DNA of 64,000 nt from Halichondria panicea (taxonomy: Eukaryota; Porifera; Demospongiae; Suberitida; Halichondriidae), in contig NC_087379.1 in NCBI RefSeq assembly GCF_963675165.1, forward strand, positions 558,001-622,000, written 5' to 3'. How positions within the stretch are numbered: position 1 is the first letter of the stretch; each line of letters opens with the position of its first letter. The notes under the pieces were generated by a model. It was not told the DNA's origin. It was given only the letters and a program-made list of their open reading frames with translations, and made no database searches. Below, one piece after another: positions 20,577 to 30,496 of this stretch. Position numbers and translations under genes: made by a program.

Positions 20577-23185
20577 CAGGGGCGGATCCAGGGGGTGATT
20601 TTGAGGGGCTGAAGCCCCCCCCTTTTGAAAAAACTACCTATGTATTGCTAGTCTGAGGTTACAACAATTTTGCCACCAACCTTGTTACTTATGCATCTGC
20701 ATGTAGACTCACTGACTTAAGAGATGCTAGACAACAGCCAAGTCTAGCTACTAAGAGTATAAAGGATGTAGGCTAGCTAGCTGGACATACTAGCTATATA
20801 GCTAGCTAGCTAGAACTAATATAAAAGTGCATAGGTCAACTATTGCTGTTGCTGAGTCAGCTCCTTGTGCAATGTTTGTAGCCTCGATCATATCCCAGGC
20901 CTCTAGGCCTTGTGAAGGAGGCTATATATTGTGCATGCTGTTGAGCTGCAACATGGAGGAGATCTCAGACTTTTTCAGCTAGTTGCAAGGAAGCAGCCTT
21001 ACCTCCTCTCACTCTCAGTGCAGTCTGGGTAGGCATTGTGATTCTTTTATGTACCAAGACAGTGGCGTAGCCAGGATTTTGGGAAGGGCAGGGCTCAAAT
21101 CCATTGAGCAGGGCCAGAGCAGGCGCTGAATAGCTTGAAATTTTACCTAAAAAAAAAGGTCATCACTTTTCATCAGCAGTAAGCATGCGCAGTAGATGGC
21201 CCTGCCCACATTTCCATTGAATGACATCATTCTAGTAACTATACACATGCAGTACAGTGCAGAATAGATTGACAGATCATAGATGTAGGAGAGAGGGATT
21301 GGAAACGGTAGATTTCAATGTACTTCACATATGACCTCGATAAACATCCGCGCCTCGCTTAATGAGGGCTAATCTATTCCCCAGGAACTTCGCAGGTAAC
21401 TGAGATTATTGCAAATCTAGGATTTTATGAGTTGTCACTAGTATTCTGTCAAGTTTTCCAGTATCCAGTGCAACTGTGCTTTATATAGATAGTGAATAAC
21501 CATTATTCAAGCTCTATTTACCGTTGCAACTATCTTCTTCATTGAATTTAGGTAAGTTTAATCTTGTATTGTACACATTTATTCCTTTTTCTCTGAAATG
21601 ATTAATGTTTAGGTCGTATAAATTATACTTCAATATGCTTGTTGGTAAATCATGTGGTATCACCCCAAGCCAAAGAAAATTAGTCATACATCAGCTGGTA
21701 GAATTTAGTGCTAGAAAAAAGTTGAATTAAAGAGCACTACTAAAGATCCCTTTTTTGGGAATACGCTAAGCGTTACAGAAATTTTAATTTTAGGCATACA
21801 TTCCCTTATGATTGGTGATCACCCCAAGAGCATTAGTTTTGGATCAGGTGGATGTATAGCTTTTGTGTGCATGAATGTGTAGTCACCTATTTTTACCTCA
21901 TAATTGTTATTGGCCCGGTAGTAGATTGTGGTGAAGGGCCTGTAGGCCCGAGATATTTAACTACTACAAATGCTGTTTCATCTATATTTTATATAGCAAT
22001 ACCTCGCAAGCCAAAACTTACTGAGTACGCTGAAGAAAAGAAGACAGAAGAATACCCCTCCTCTCTACACCCCTACACGTCACCGCCCTCGTAAATGTTA
22101 TCGGCTGTTCCGGCTATATATACACCCTTGTATACCTCACCAGCTTCTCTCCATCTAAGACTGTCTGATTAGAGTGCTAAACTAATCATAATTATAGCTG
22201 CATAATAATCATTTTTATCGTGTAAGTTTTTGTTAATGTTGTTCGGTTTGATCCCACTCGTTTTACACTTAGAAAGCAACTGGCAGTGCTGTGGAGTGTT
22301 TTTGTTGTCCCCAAGTGTATGTAATTATACTTAATGAATTGGAAATTGAAATGTACGCTCACCAGCCTAGTATATATATATATAGTACAATTGATTCATC
22401 AAAAGTGAAAACAATAAATTATTATTAAGAAAGTTACATGGTGTATTATGTATCTTGTCGTATGAATGATCATGGTTATTGCCTCAAACTAGTGGACTTC
22501 TTGATGGTTTTCTTTTTCATTTAATTAAGTTGGCAGCAAAAGAGAAGCCTCTGAGTGTCACAAATACATTCACAATTTCAGGGAACTAAGCATCCTCTGA
22601 TGATTTTATATCTACTGTGAAACAAGTATCCAATACCACTAGCTCTGCACATTCTCCTTACTATTACCATGTACCACCAATGCACTGTTGTGTTGATTGT
22701 GTCTCTTTCCCTCTTCTTTCACCGCTTATGCAATGACATTTTGAGGCAAGAAAAGAAGACAAGAAAGCGAGGCGCGAATGTTTTCCGAGGCCCACTTCCG
22801 TTTCCAATCCCTCTCTCCTACATCTATGGACAGATCAAGCTGAGTTGGAGTTGATGAAACACAAAAGGGGGGGCTCTAGCCCCGTCAGCCCCCCTCTGCC
22901 TACGCCACTGCAAGAGTGCATGAATGTAGATGTAACATCTACAGTATACATCCTTTTGTTGATTAGAACGAGTTTTTTGTATTAACTTTTTCATATTCAG
23001 TATTCACTTATTAATATGACAGTTCAAAGGTAAAAGTGTGAAAAAGCAAAAAATTTCGCCTCCGGCGAGGTGGGAGGGGGATGCTCCCCCTTCCACACCC
23101 ACCCCCGGGTGGCTCCGCCACCCTCGTACAGGGCTTTGCCCTCTCTACTAGCCCCCCCCTTTCATTTTTCCTGGATCCGCCCCTG
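20577..23185. mobile_element. DNA transposon with CAGGGGCGGATCCAG ends, 5-base target duplication
   Basis: Ends caggggcggatccag and ctggatccgcccctg are exact inverse copies, with GCCTT on both sides (20572-20576 and 23186-23190). Termini of the CAGNGGCG type occur in hAT-related elements; a 5-base duplication is less usual than 8, so the superfamily is tentative. The interior has no recognisable transposase and holds a second element (21060-22910). Subterminal GC-rich blocks (cccccccctttt, ggaggcgaaa) are partly inverted. Confidence 0.82.
21060..22910. mobile_element. Nested DNA transposon with CAGTGGCGTAG ends
   Basis: Left end cagtggcgtagccagg, right end cctacgccactg, flanked by CAAGA on both sides (21055-21059 and 22911-22915). 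Extended subterminal inverted repeats pair 21270-21365 (tagatgtaggagagagggat) with 22755-22845. Short frames inside, such as 21852-22094, show no transposase motif. It lies wholly inside the 20577-23185 element and must be younger. Confidence 0.83.
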
Positions 23186-23370
23186 GCCTTAGCTAGCTAG
23201 CTCGATCAGTCTAATAAGTGGGCGGGGCTCACCTGCTTGTGCAATTAATGACATCATTATTATTATAAGCATTGATGTGCAGTGAGTTAGTGAAGCCAAA
23301 TTGAGAGCATCCCCACAACAATTTACATGTACTTTTTCCCAAAAATTCGACTCCTTTGGTGGCCTGCCAT

Positions 23371-23699
23371 TAGGCCTGTGCCAAATATTCTGGAATAATT
23401 TTTTGAATAAACAATTTGAATAATAGACACTGTGAAAACAGTTTAACGATATTCATTGAGTTGCACATGCGCAGTAGCTCAGAACACGCCTACATTTTAC
23501 ATGGCAGTAAACCTGATGTTAGTCCAATCAATGTTGAGACCACATTTTTTTTGTGCTAAAGTTTGTTATTTCGCTGCTAAAATAGGTGTTTATTTCGCTG
23601 CAATGTATGTTAAATAATAGGTGACATCAATTTGAATAATAGGCTGATAAAGTTGAATAAATAATTTGAATAATAGGTGAAAAAATTGGCACAGGCCTA
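23371..23699. mobile_element. hAT-type miniature element with 8-base target duplication
   Basis: Ends taggcctgtgccaa and ttggcacaggccta are perfect inverse copies. Both flanks carry the 8-base duplication CCTGCCAT (23363-23370 and 23700-23707), the hAT hallmark. The 329-base interior repeats tttgaataat and has no frame. Confidence 0.9.
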
Positions 23700-24335
23700 C
23701 CTGCCATGCACTTGGGGCTATAACACCCCCATCATGTTTTGTCCCTGAAATGGAATTAAGTTGGCACCTATGCGTACCTCCCCTGCACAGTTCGAGTTCA
23801 TTAGGAATCTATACATGGCATTTTATATAGTGTTTGTGTGCTGTCTGTGATGATTATGATGCGATCAAGTTCTATTTAAACAATTAAACACCGTTAAGCG
23901 GATTTAGCCCATACTGCACTGGTCTGCTGTCTAATATATACTACTGCATTACTGCTGCATAGAGCTTGAGCTATAGCTGCACCCAAGAGAAAACTAAGGT
24001 AACCGAACAGCTGACATGATTGTTTGATACCTTCGATATAAGGCTAATAATCAAGCGCCCTGTGTGACTGTGCTCCCACACACACACAGTCAGCACGAGT
24101 GTAGAGTCACTGTATCAACTGCTATATAGGAGTACAGAAAGGGGCCAGTCCAGAGAAGCTTAAGAATTAAGGTGTATCGGAAAATGGCCTTGTGTTACCA
24201 TCCCGACAAGAACCAGGGCAATCCAGAGGCAGAGGAAATGGTAACAAAAAGGATATTGCAATGTATTTTTATTTTCCTGAGTACATCATATTTACCCCCC
24301 CCCATCACATGCAGGCAGGCACACATGCACCCACA

Positions 24336-24450
24336 TGCACACACACACACACACACACACACATGCACATGCACCCACACACACACACACACCCACACAC
24401 ACACACACACACACACATGCACATGCATGCTCACACACACACACACACTA
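24336..24450 (+). repeat. CA microsatellite
   Basis: A run of CA units broken by catgca blocks lies inside the DNAJC5 relic intron, just before its third exon. CA runs occupy the matching intron of the intact copies, so the repeat is an old part of the gene. Confidence 0.9.
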
Positions 24451-24709
24451 TTATATAGTTCAAGGAGGTAAATAATGCGAATGCCAGTTTGACGAATAAA
24501 GCCTCGAAGATCCACGTTGAGAATACGTCTGAACAGATCGATAAGAAGGTATTAATATATCAATGACTTCACAATAACATTTTGATCGTCCATAACTTGA
24601 GCTAGGAGCAACACAAAATTGTATGCTTATCCTTTTCAACCCAATTTTCAAACATTTTGGTGCAAAATTTAAGGATTGATTATACTATTTTATAGGGCTC
24701 CTTCTATTA

Positions 24710-25024
24710 GGCCAAGCAAAGTCAATTTTGTAGTTTCTCTATTATCTGCTATTATTCCTAAAATAGCAAGCGGATTAAGGCATTTGATGATAATGATATT
24801 CATAGAATTTTAATTGAAAACACCCCTCTAACTTCCTCTATAAGCAGAGATGCATAATTTTTACTAATTAATTTTAGTCATAATTATATTCATGACCAAA
24901 AACCATACAAATTTATCTTTTTCTTTTCTTTTAGTGCCTTTAATTTGAGGTCACGTGATATTTGTAAAGCTGCCAATTTCCAAGCGCAAGGGCCTGAGAA
25001 ACTACAAATTGACTTTGCATGGCC
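24710..25024. mobile_element. PIF/Harbinger-like miniature element
   Basis: Ends ggccaagcaaagtcaatttt and the inverse at the right (aaattgactttgcatggcc) are flanked by TTA on both sides (24707-24709 and 25025-25027). The 315-base interior has no frame. It lies in an intron of DNAJC5 relic 1. The GGCCA start resembles the element at 20134. Confidence 0.85.
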
Positions 25025-25403
25025 TTAGATCACCAGGATAAAACATCTCAAATTTTGTTTTTCAGATCCGCAGTGTCCCTAAGTACGAGTGCTTCAATAA
25101 GTGTGCAGATATCACTTGCATCCTCACTGGCTGCTGCCTCTGTGGTTTTTGCTGTGTTTACTGTTGCTTCTATTGTTGTGGGGATTGCATACCAACTGGA
25201 CGTGAGTGTGCATGTGTTTAGCAGTGGGCATGCAGAAGCATCCGCTTAGAAGTAGCTACTGTAAGAGTATAGATAGTTATCCTAGTAGGTGGCGACTGTA
25301 AAGTGTGTCCATGCAAGACAAGAACGTGTGCCGAGCATTCTTATCTTGGATACACTTTAAATGCAGCCATCCATACCGTTACAGCAGTCAAGATGATTAG
25401 TAA

Positions 25404-25622
25404 AACCAGTAGGTTTTACATAGGATTGGCAGTGGGTTTGCCCGTGTTTAGCAATATTTCAATTATTTTGACTCATGTTCAAACTGTTCTATCTCTGCAG
25501 GGAAAGGCCACATCAAGAAACTGAATGGACAGATAGTTTATTTAGCCTTTTCTCTCTTTGTATCTCTCATTTCATAATCCATGAAAGTTCTAAATGTATG
25601 AATATTGTCATTTTAAAAATTA
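25404..25622 (-). repeat. Dispersed repeat, copy 2 (inverted copy of 16500-16710)
   Basis: Reverse complement of the 16.5 kb repeat, running from accagtaggttttacatagg to attttaaaaatta. Its right edge meets the middle of a J-domain exon, so it marks the 5' break of DNAJC5 relic 2. Confidence 0.82.
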
Positions 25623-26445
25623 AGAAGGCGATCGGAAAATGGCCTTGCGTTACCATCCCAACAAAACCAGGACCCAGAGGCAGAGGAAATAGTACGATAA
25701 GACATAGCAATGTGCAGTAATTTAATCCTTTACCCCCCTCCACCCCCCCCCCCCCCACACACACTTAGTTCAAGGACGTGAATAATGCAAATTCCATTCT
25801 GACAAATGAAACCAAAAAGAAGATCTACGATCAGTACTGGTCCAGGGGACTGTCCCTGGTGGAACAAGTTGGAGCGGAGGTGACTTGACAAAATTTTTTA
25901 AGCAATTCATTTGGGAGCATGCACTAAATGTGTGCTATTGGGAAGATAAAATGCTGCCTCTAAGACTCAGCCTCTTGTGCTTAGATCCACAGCAACACTG
26001 TGGGTTTTTTTACGTTGATACAACTGTACATAACAGGCATGTACATGTAGGTTGTATGAAATAGTGAAACAAGCAATAGTATTGTACAAACTGTTAACTG
26101 AGGTGGCTCAACTGAGATGTCACTATTCTTCAGGGCATTGTGGGTCTTAAAAACTGTCTTCCCTCTACAGAACCTTGCTGCGTATAGGTTCCTGGAGAAC
26201 AAGTGCTTCAAGGCGTGTGTGGCGATCACTTGCCTCCTCACTGGCTGTTGCTTCTGCTGCTGTTTCTGTGGTTGTTGCTGTTGCTGCTGCCTTTGTGGTG
26301 CCTGTACACCAAAGAGAGACCCGGGGGATGAGTGGGGTACGTGTGTGTGCAGTACTGGTGGTATATATATCTCCAACAGAAAAGAGCCCCATCATCCCCG
26401 AGGCAACAACTGGCAGAGAAGACAAACAAGAAATAGATGCTTAGT
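25622..26445 (+). pseudogene. DNAJC5 relic 2, truncated at both ends
   Basis: The 5' half of the J domain is gone. What remains is KMALRYHPN followed by a small deletion, the third exon (25770-25880, [16 protein letters not shown], with G to W and other changes), and a cysteine-string exon (26171-26334) almost identical to the intact gene at 31070. Most of the final exon is lost: the exon-4 tail and donor run into a TG stretch and then the last 25 codons ([14 protein letters not shown]). It is therefore a recent but broken copy of the gene at 30.5 kb. Confidence 0.85.
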
Positions 26446-26453
26446 GAAAAACG

Positions 26454-26708
26454 GACAACATACCATTCTTGATTCGAGAGACCATCTCCACTGCACAGTG
26501 AACATTGTAGCGTACCTCGTACTCAACATCTGAAAACTGACAAAACACAATTATTGTTTCACAGCCTTAAATAACTTACCAGTTTGGAGAGGGCTGTTAG
26601 TGTATCTAATTGAAGGAATGTCTGCCGTCCAAGAGAATGTTCTGTATAATTATATTGAAACGATCAATCAAGGATAGCAATCACGTATCCCTATAATGAT
26701 TATCAATC
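26454..26708 (-). pseudogene. Inverted fragment of RSPH14 (exons 3 and 4)
   Basis: This is the reverse complement of 43262-43520, covering exon 3, the short intron, exon 4 and flanking intron sequence of the RSPH14 gene, including both splice sites. It carries introns, so it was copied as DNA, not from mRNA. It lies between a DNAJC5 relic and a copied protease tail. Confidence 0.88.
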
Positions 26709-26786
26709 ACTCTCAAGTGATCTAATATTCCCAAAATGTACTAGAGAAGTCTATTAAATGAGCAACATAACACATGCATAACTAGC

Positions 26787-26873
26787 CTCGATCCCAGCTA
26801 GGCCGAGTTTTCGCTTTTATAACGGTTAGGTGAACAACGTTATAAAAGCGAAAACTCGGCCTGGGATCGAGGC
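26787..26873. mobile_element. Palindromic miniature element (AGCCTCGATCCCAG ends)
   Basis: An 87-base near-perfect hairpin with ends tagcctcgatccca and tgggatcgaggcta and arms carrying gccgagttttcgctttta. It is inserted in the copied protease intron and absent at the matching point of the original (about 8960), so its insertion is younger than the duplication. Half-copies lie at 10357-10392 and 28181-28216. Confidence 0.82.
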
Positions 26874-26915
26874 TAACACATAACATGTTCCCCCTATGTG
26901 TGTTTCCTGTGTAGA

Positions 26916-27171
26916 TTGGTTCCGTGTGTACACTGACGGGAGGCCGGTGTGATCGTGCATCACTATACAACAAGCTCCACCTACTCCTGCTCAGTCAGAT
27001 GATTGGGGTACGGAGGTTTTGAATTATTGAACATCTTTTATTTATGTTAATCCCTGTCCAGAGTGAGTGCTTTAACGTACTGCGGACTGAGCAGCAACTC
27101 GGCTACGTGGTGTTCTGCTTCTCATGCAAGAGAGAACTATGGAACAGGTACCACCCCCACCCCCCCCCCAC

Positions 27172-27218
<47 letters not shown>

Positions 27219-27640
27219 CTAGTGCTCATACAGAGCCAAGCCTACAACTTCCTGTTTGACTACCACAACTCCACCCTGAGCTCTCCATCATTTAACGAGA
27301 CATTTGTCGAACAACTGTCTGTTCTACGCTCCACCCTAGAGGAGAGAGACCTCACACTGGGGGATCGTTCCAATCGCCTGTGGGCACAAGTCAACTCAGG
27401 GCAACAACAGTTCACGTATAACCAAGAGTTGGTCGATATTATCAACGAAGGAAGTGACGAACTAAATGCTCAGACTATGAGAGATTTCTATGAGGACCAC
27501 ATCCTGAAGGCACAGAAGTTAGTGACTGTGTGCTGAATGGACATGGACAGGACTTCCCGCTACCCAGTGACCTCATAGCCATTGACTACTCTCAGTTGAA
27601 CCAAACCTCGAACAACTTTCCTGTTTAGTAGATTTTGTGA
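26916..27640 (+). pseudogene. Copied 3' end of the M16 protease, broken
   Basis: Matches the last three protease exons at 8996-9747. Compared with the original it has a 3-base insertion in the second exon, a TAG at the start of the last exon, a missing stretch of about 30 bases including the codons for NASVVYDRI, and a changed reading frame near the end (LVTVC then stop). No upstream protease exons are present. It is a non-functional duplicate. Confidence 0.88.
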
Positions 27641-27827
27641 TTAATAACTTTATGAGACCATTAATATGATATTATTTTGTGATTTCTGTTTTCGTATTAT
27701 GGAATTAATTTATGCTGTGTTTTGTACCAAATTATGTGATTGTAAAGCCAAACAAAAATTAATTCATGATTTTGACATAATCATTTAAATTATAGAAGTA
27801 TTAAAAATGGAATTGTTAAGTCAAAGT

Positions 27828-28640
27828 TTAGTACAAGAAGAGTACTAGACTGATAGCCATGACAACCATCCCTGCGATCAGGAACCCGTTAACCAGGGGA
27901 CCCCCCGTGGTGTCAAATCTCCGTGCTGTGGGAAGTAATTCTTTGATTGATATGAACACCATCATGCCTGAGATGAGACCGAATGCTATCCCATAGACAA
28001 GTGGACCAAATACATTCTTGAGCACCAGCCAACCGAGCAGAGCTCCTGTGTGGGTGTGTGTGGGGGGGGGGGGTTAGTGTGTGTGTGGGAGGGTGTGGGG
28101 CTAGTGTGTGGGTGGGTGGGGAGTTAGGAATAAAAGCAGTTGATTTGATCTCAAATAAAATAATGCTAGGTCGCCAACTCTGATATAAAAGCGAAAACTC
28201 GGCCTGGGAACGAGGCTAGATAATAATATCAGTTGCCACAATGTTAAAGGAGGAATTGAGCTGCTTAACAATAGTGATAAATACATGTACTGTAACTATA
28301 AAGGTGATTGCTCAATAACTACGAGGTGTTGAACAACTGTCAAGGTTAGGGTAAATCAATACTCACCTAAAGGCTCAGAGACGCCTGATAGAAACGCCCA
28401 GAGGAATCCCTTCCACCGCTTCCCAGTGGCATAGTAGACTGGCATGGCTACACACACACCCTCGGGAATGTTGTGGAATGCTATGGCGATACACAGTGCC
28501 ACTCCCAGTGAAGGGTCAGAGAGAGTGGCTACAAACGTGGCTAGACCCTCGGGGAAGTTATGGATGGCTATAGCCAGTCCTGTGTGTGTGGGTGTGTGTG
28601 TGCGTGCGTGCGTGCGTGTGTGTGTGTGTGTGTGTGTGTG

Positions 28641-28677
<37 letters not shown>

Positions 28678-30189
28678 CAAGTGTGAGACTAAACATCATC
28701 GTAATACTCGTACACTAAATGTCCCTAACATATATATATTGTATCAAGGAATAATACAAACATAACTTAATTAATAGCAGGGTAAGTTTTCTATAGACGC
28801 CTACCAGTCAGGATGCCCATTCTATGCAGCTTCTTGGCATCCTTGCCCAACACCTCAGTCACCTCTTTAAACTCCACTGGACCTTGTGGCTCAAAGCTAT
28901 CATCATGTGTCTGCATGGAGAAAATAAAAGCTTTTTGGGATCAAATAACAGAAATTAATGTTTCAAATGAGATCAAATGACAATTTATAATTCAGAGTGT
29001 TCACACCATCATGCTCTAACAATGATAGCAACACATGAAGGATGACAGGAATGCTATCACTATAGCAACCATTAACTAGTCACTAAGCAACACACATGTA
29101 CCTGATCGACCATCTCTATAGATAAGATGCCCTTCTCACAAGCCCTCGTAGTCCCCCCGCCCCCTCACTCCTCACAGAAGACACACCATCACCGCCCACG
29201 TCAATAGCACTGTCACTACCGCCCACCTCGGGGATCACCGCATTCATTCTCAATAAACTGCTGTTGGAAAACAACTCGTTAACACTTGTACCAGCATAAT
29301 TGTGAGTGTTCTCTGATACTCCATTGGATTGAACTGACACGGACACAGACTCCAAGTGATCCACGCCAGGTTGCTCGTTGTTGTTGTTGCTAGGCAACAC
29401 GCTCGTACACGTTCCAATACTTGGTCCACGACTAACGGCATCGTCGTTGCTAGGGGTAACTTGGTTGCTATGGTTATCCTCCAACGGCGACTGTAGTTCA
29501 ACTGAATTACTGGCAGTAGACAAATCACTGGAAACACTCGTTTGAAGAGTTAAGCGTTTTGTATTATTCGATCTTCTTCTTATAGGATTAGTGAATCGAT
29601 AACTCTTCCCTTCTGTATCACCAGACGTCTTCTTGCAGCAGCATGCTAGACCACAGTCGAGCTTTTGCAGTAGAGACACCAGTACATCCAATAACACAGT
29701 GATGATAATGCCACCAAAGAAGCAAGCTGCAGTGACAAGATCGTAATGGTTGGGGGTTGCACAACAAAAGTACCACTTTGATTTAGTCCAAATTTCGGTG
29801 AAGGATACATACAACATCACGCCTGCAGCTAGCGCAAGTCCAGCGGCTAGGTAGAGAGTGTTTGAACGTTTTATACAAGGGACAAACGGTAGTAGTGCTC
29901 CTATAGTAGTGGAGAGACCAGCTGCAATCGTGAGGCCAAACGCTAGGCTAACGTTGTCCCCCGAGTTGACTGGTTCGCACAGGGAGGGATCAGGGCACGA
30001 GTCATATGCATACTCTAGGTCCAGGCATTGTGAGTAGTTGGTGGAGCTGTTGTTGTCAGTGGTTGAACAGTTGGTTGTGTTTAGAGGGGAGCCGCCCGCT
30101 CTACTGGAGAGGGAGATCAGAACTAGGCACAGTGTCCATCGTCTTGGGAGTATCTTATTCACCATCTCATGAATCTGGTCGATAGTCAA
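27828..30189 (-). CDS. ZIP-family divalent metal transporter (ZupT-like), complete
   Basis: Membrane importer of zinc or related metals. Inferred exons in order of translation: 30189-29176, 28910-28805, 28579-28367, 28045-27828; they join in frame to 516 aa. Exon 1 has a signal-like N-terminus, a luminal stretch with [11 protein letters not shown], three membrane segments ([37 protein letters not shown], and one before LDVLVSLL), a CCCKK run and a long polar loop. Exon 3 has the paired metal-site helices [10 protein letters not shown] and HNIPEGV, the ZIP signature. Exon 4 supplies the last segments. Exon 1 can also be read to a donor at 29102 in another frame; the donor after GDGVSS (29175) keeps frame and is preferred. 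The metal is not determined. The gene is head-to-head with a DNAJC5 gene, 307 bases between starts. Confidence 0.87.
28578..28676 (+). repeat. TG microsatellite in ZIP intron 2
   Basis: TG and CG-TG units abut the 3' acceptor of ZIP exon 3 (CA repeat on the coding strand), leaving no pyrimidine tract between. Confidence 0.9.
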
Positions 30190-30496
30190 GTCTACTAAAC
30201 AGCCTAGCTAGATATAGTTACACTTCCGCATGCGACAACACAACACAATAGCGCAGCACTTGTCACGCCCATCTTTTTGCCCAAGTTGCTGACACAGCAA
30301 TTATTTTTGACAGTGTTCTATTAGAAACAAATCTGCCCGGTGATTCAGTAATGTGTTAGTTCTACAAACGACCTTTGCCGTACTGATATAACACAGCTAC
30401 GCCCATTAGAAACTTTCTCTCTCTCGGTGAACTAGCTACGTACATAGCTAGTTGTCTAACTGGTACCCGCACCTGTACACCGAGGGAGCTTGAGCT
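30190..30496. promoter_or_regulatory. Shared upstream region of ZIP and DNAJC5-like gene
   Basis: 307 bases separate the two start codons of divergent genes, so promoters probably overlap. The segment just before the DNAJC5 start (ccgagggagcttgagctatg) recurs before the next DNAJC5 gene at about 32095 and in relic 1, showing that the 5' leader was copied with the gene. Confidence 0.5.

Larger units (their letters stand above)
23964..25200 (+). pseudogene. DNAJC5 (cysteine string protein) relic 1
   Basis: Parts of four exons of the DNAJC5-like gene are recognisable in order: a start region at about 23971-23998 where ATG is ATA; a J-domain exon (24093-24240) with stop and frame changes before KMALCYHPDKN; a short exon (24461-24549); and a cysteine-string exon (25066-25200) that stays open (GCCLCGFCCVYCCFYCCGDC). 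The lost start and disrupted J domain mark it as non-functional. A Harbinger-like element sits in the third intron. The open cysteine exon differs from the two intact genes, so this copy is the oldest of the four. Confidence 0.82.
26712..28353. repeat. Segmental duplication, copy B
   Basis: Partner of 8900-10521. Contains a broken protease tail and the functional ZIP last exon. An AGCCTCGA palindrome (26787-26873) interrupts it and is absent in copy A. Similarity ends at about 28353, where copy B continues into genuine ZIP intron 3 and exon 3. Confidence 0.9.

Noticed and set aside
21852-22854. Short frames inside the nested transposon as a transposase
   Set aside because: They are under 90 codons with no catalytic motif or domain resemblance.
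23964-25249. Functional fourth DNAJC5 gene
   Set aside because: The start codon is ATA and the J-domain exon has a small insertion and stop, so no intact product can be made.
29116-29175. Extension of ZIP exon 1 to the first stop, or to a donor at 29102
   Set aside because: The stop gives a protein without the HNFPEG helices, and the second donor needs a frame change; the donor after GDGVSS keeps frame.
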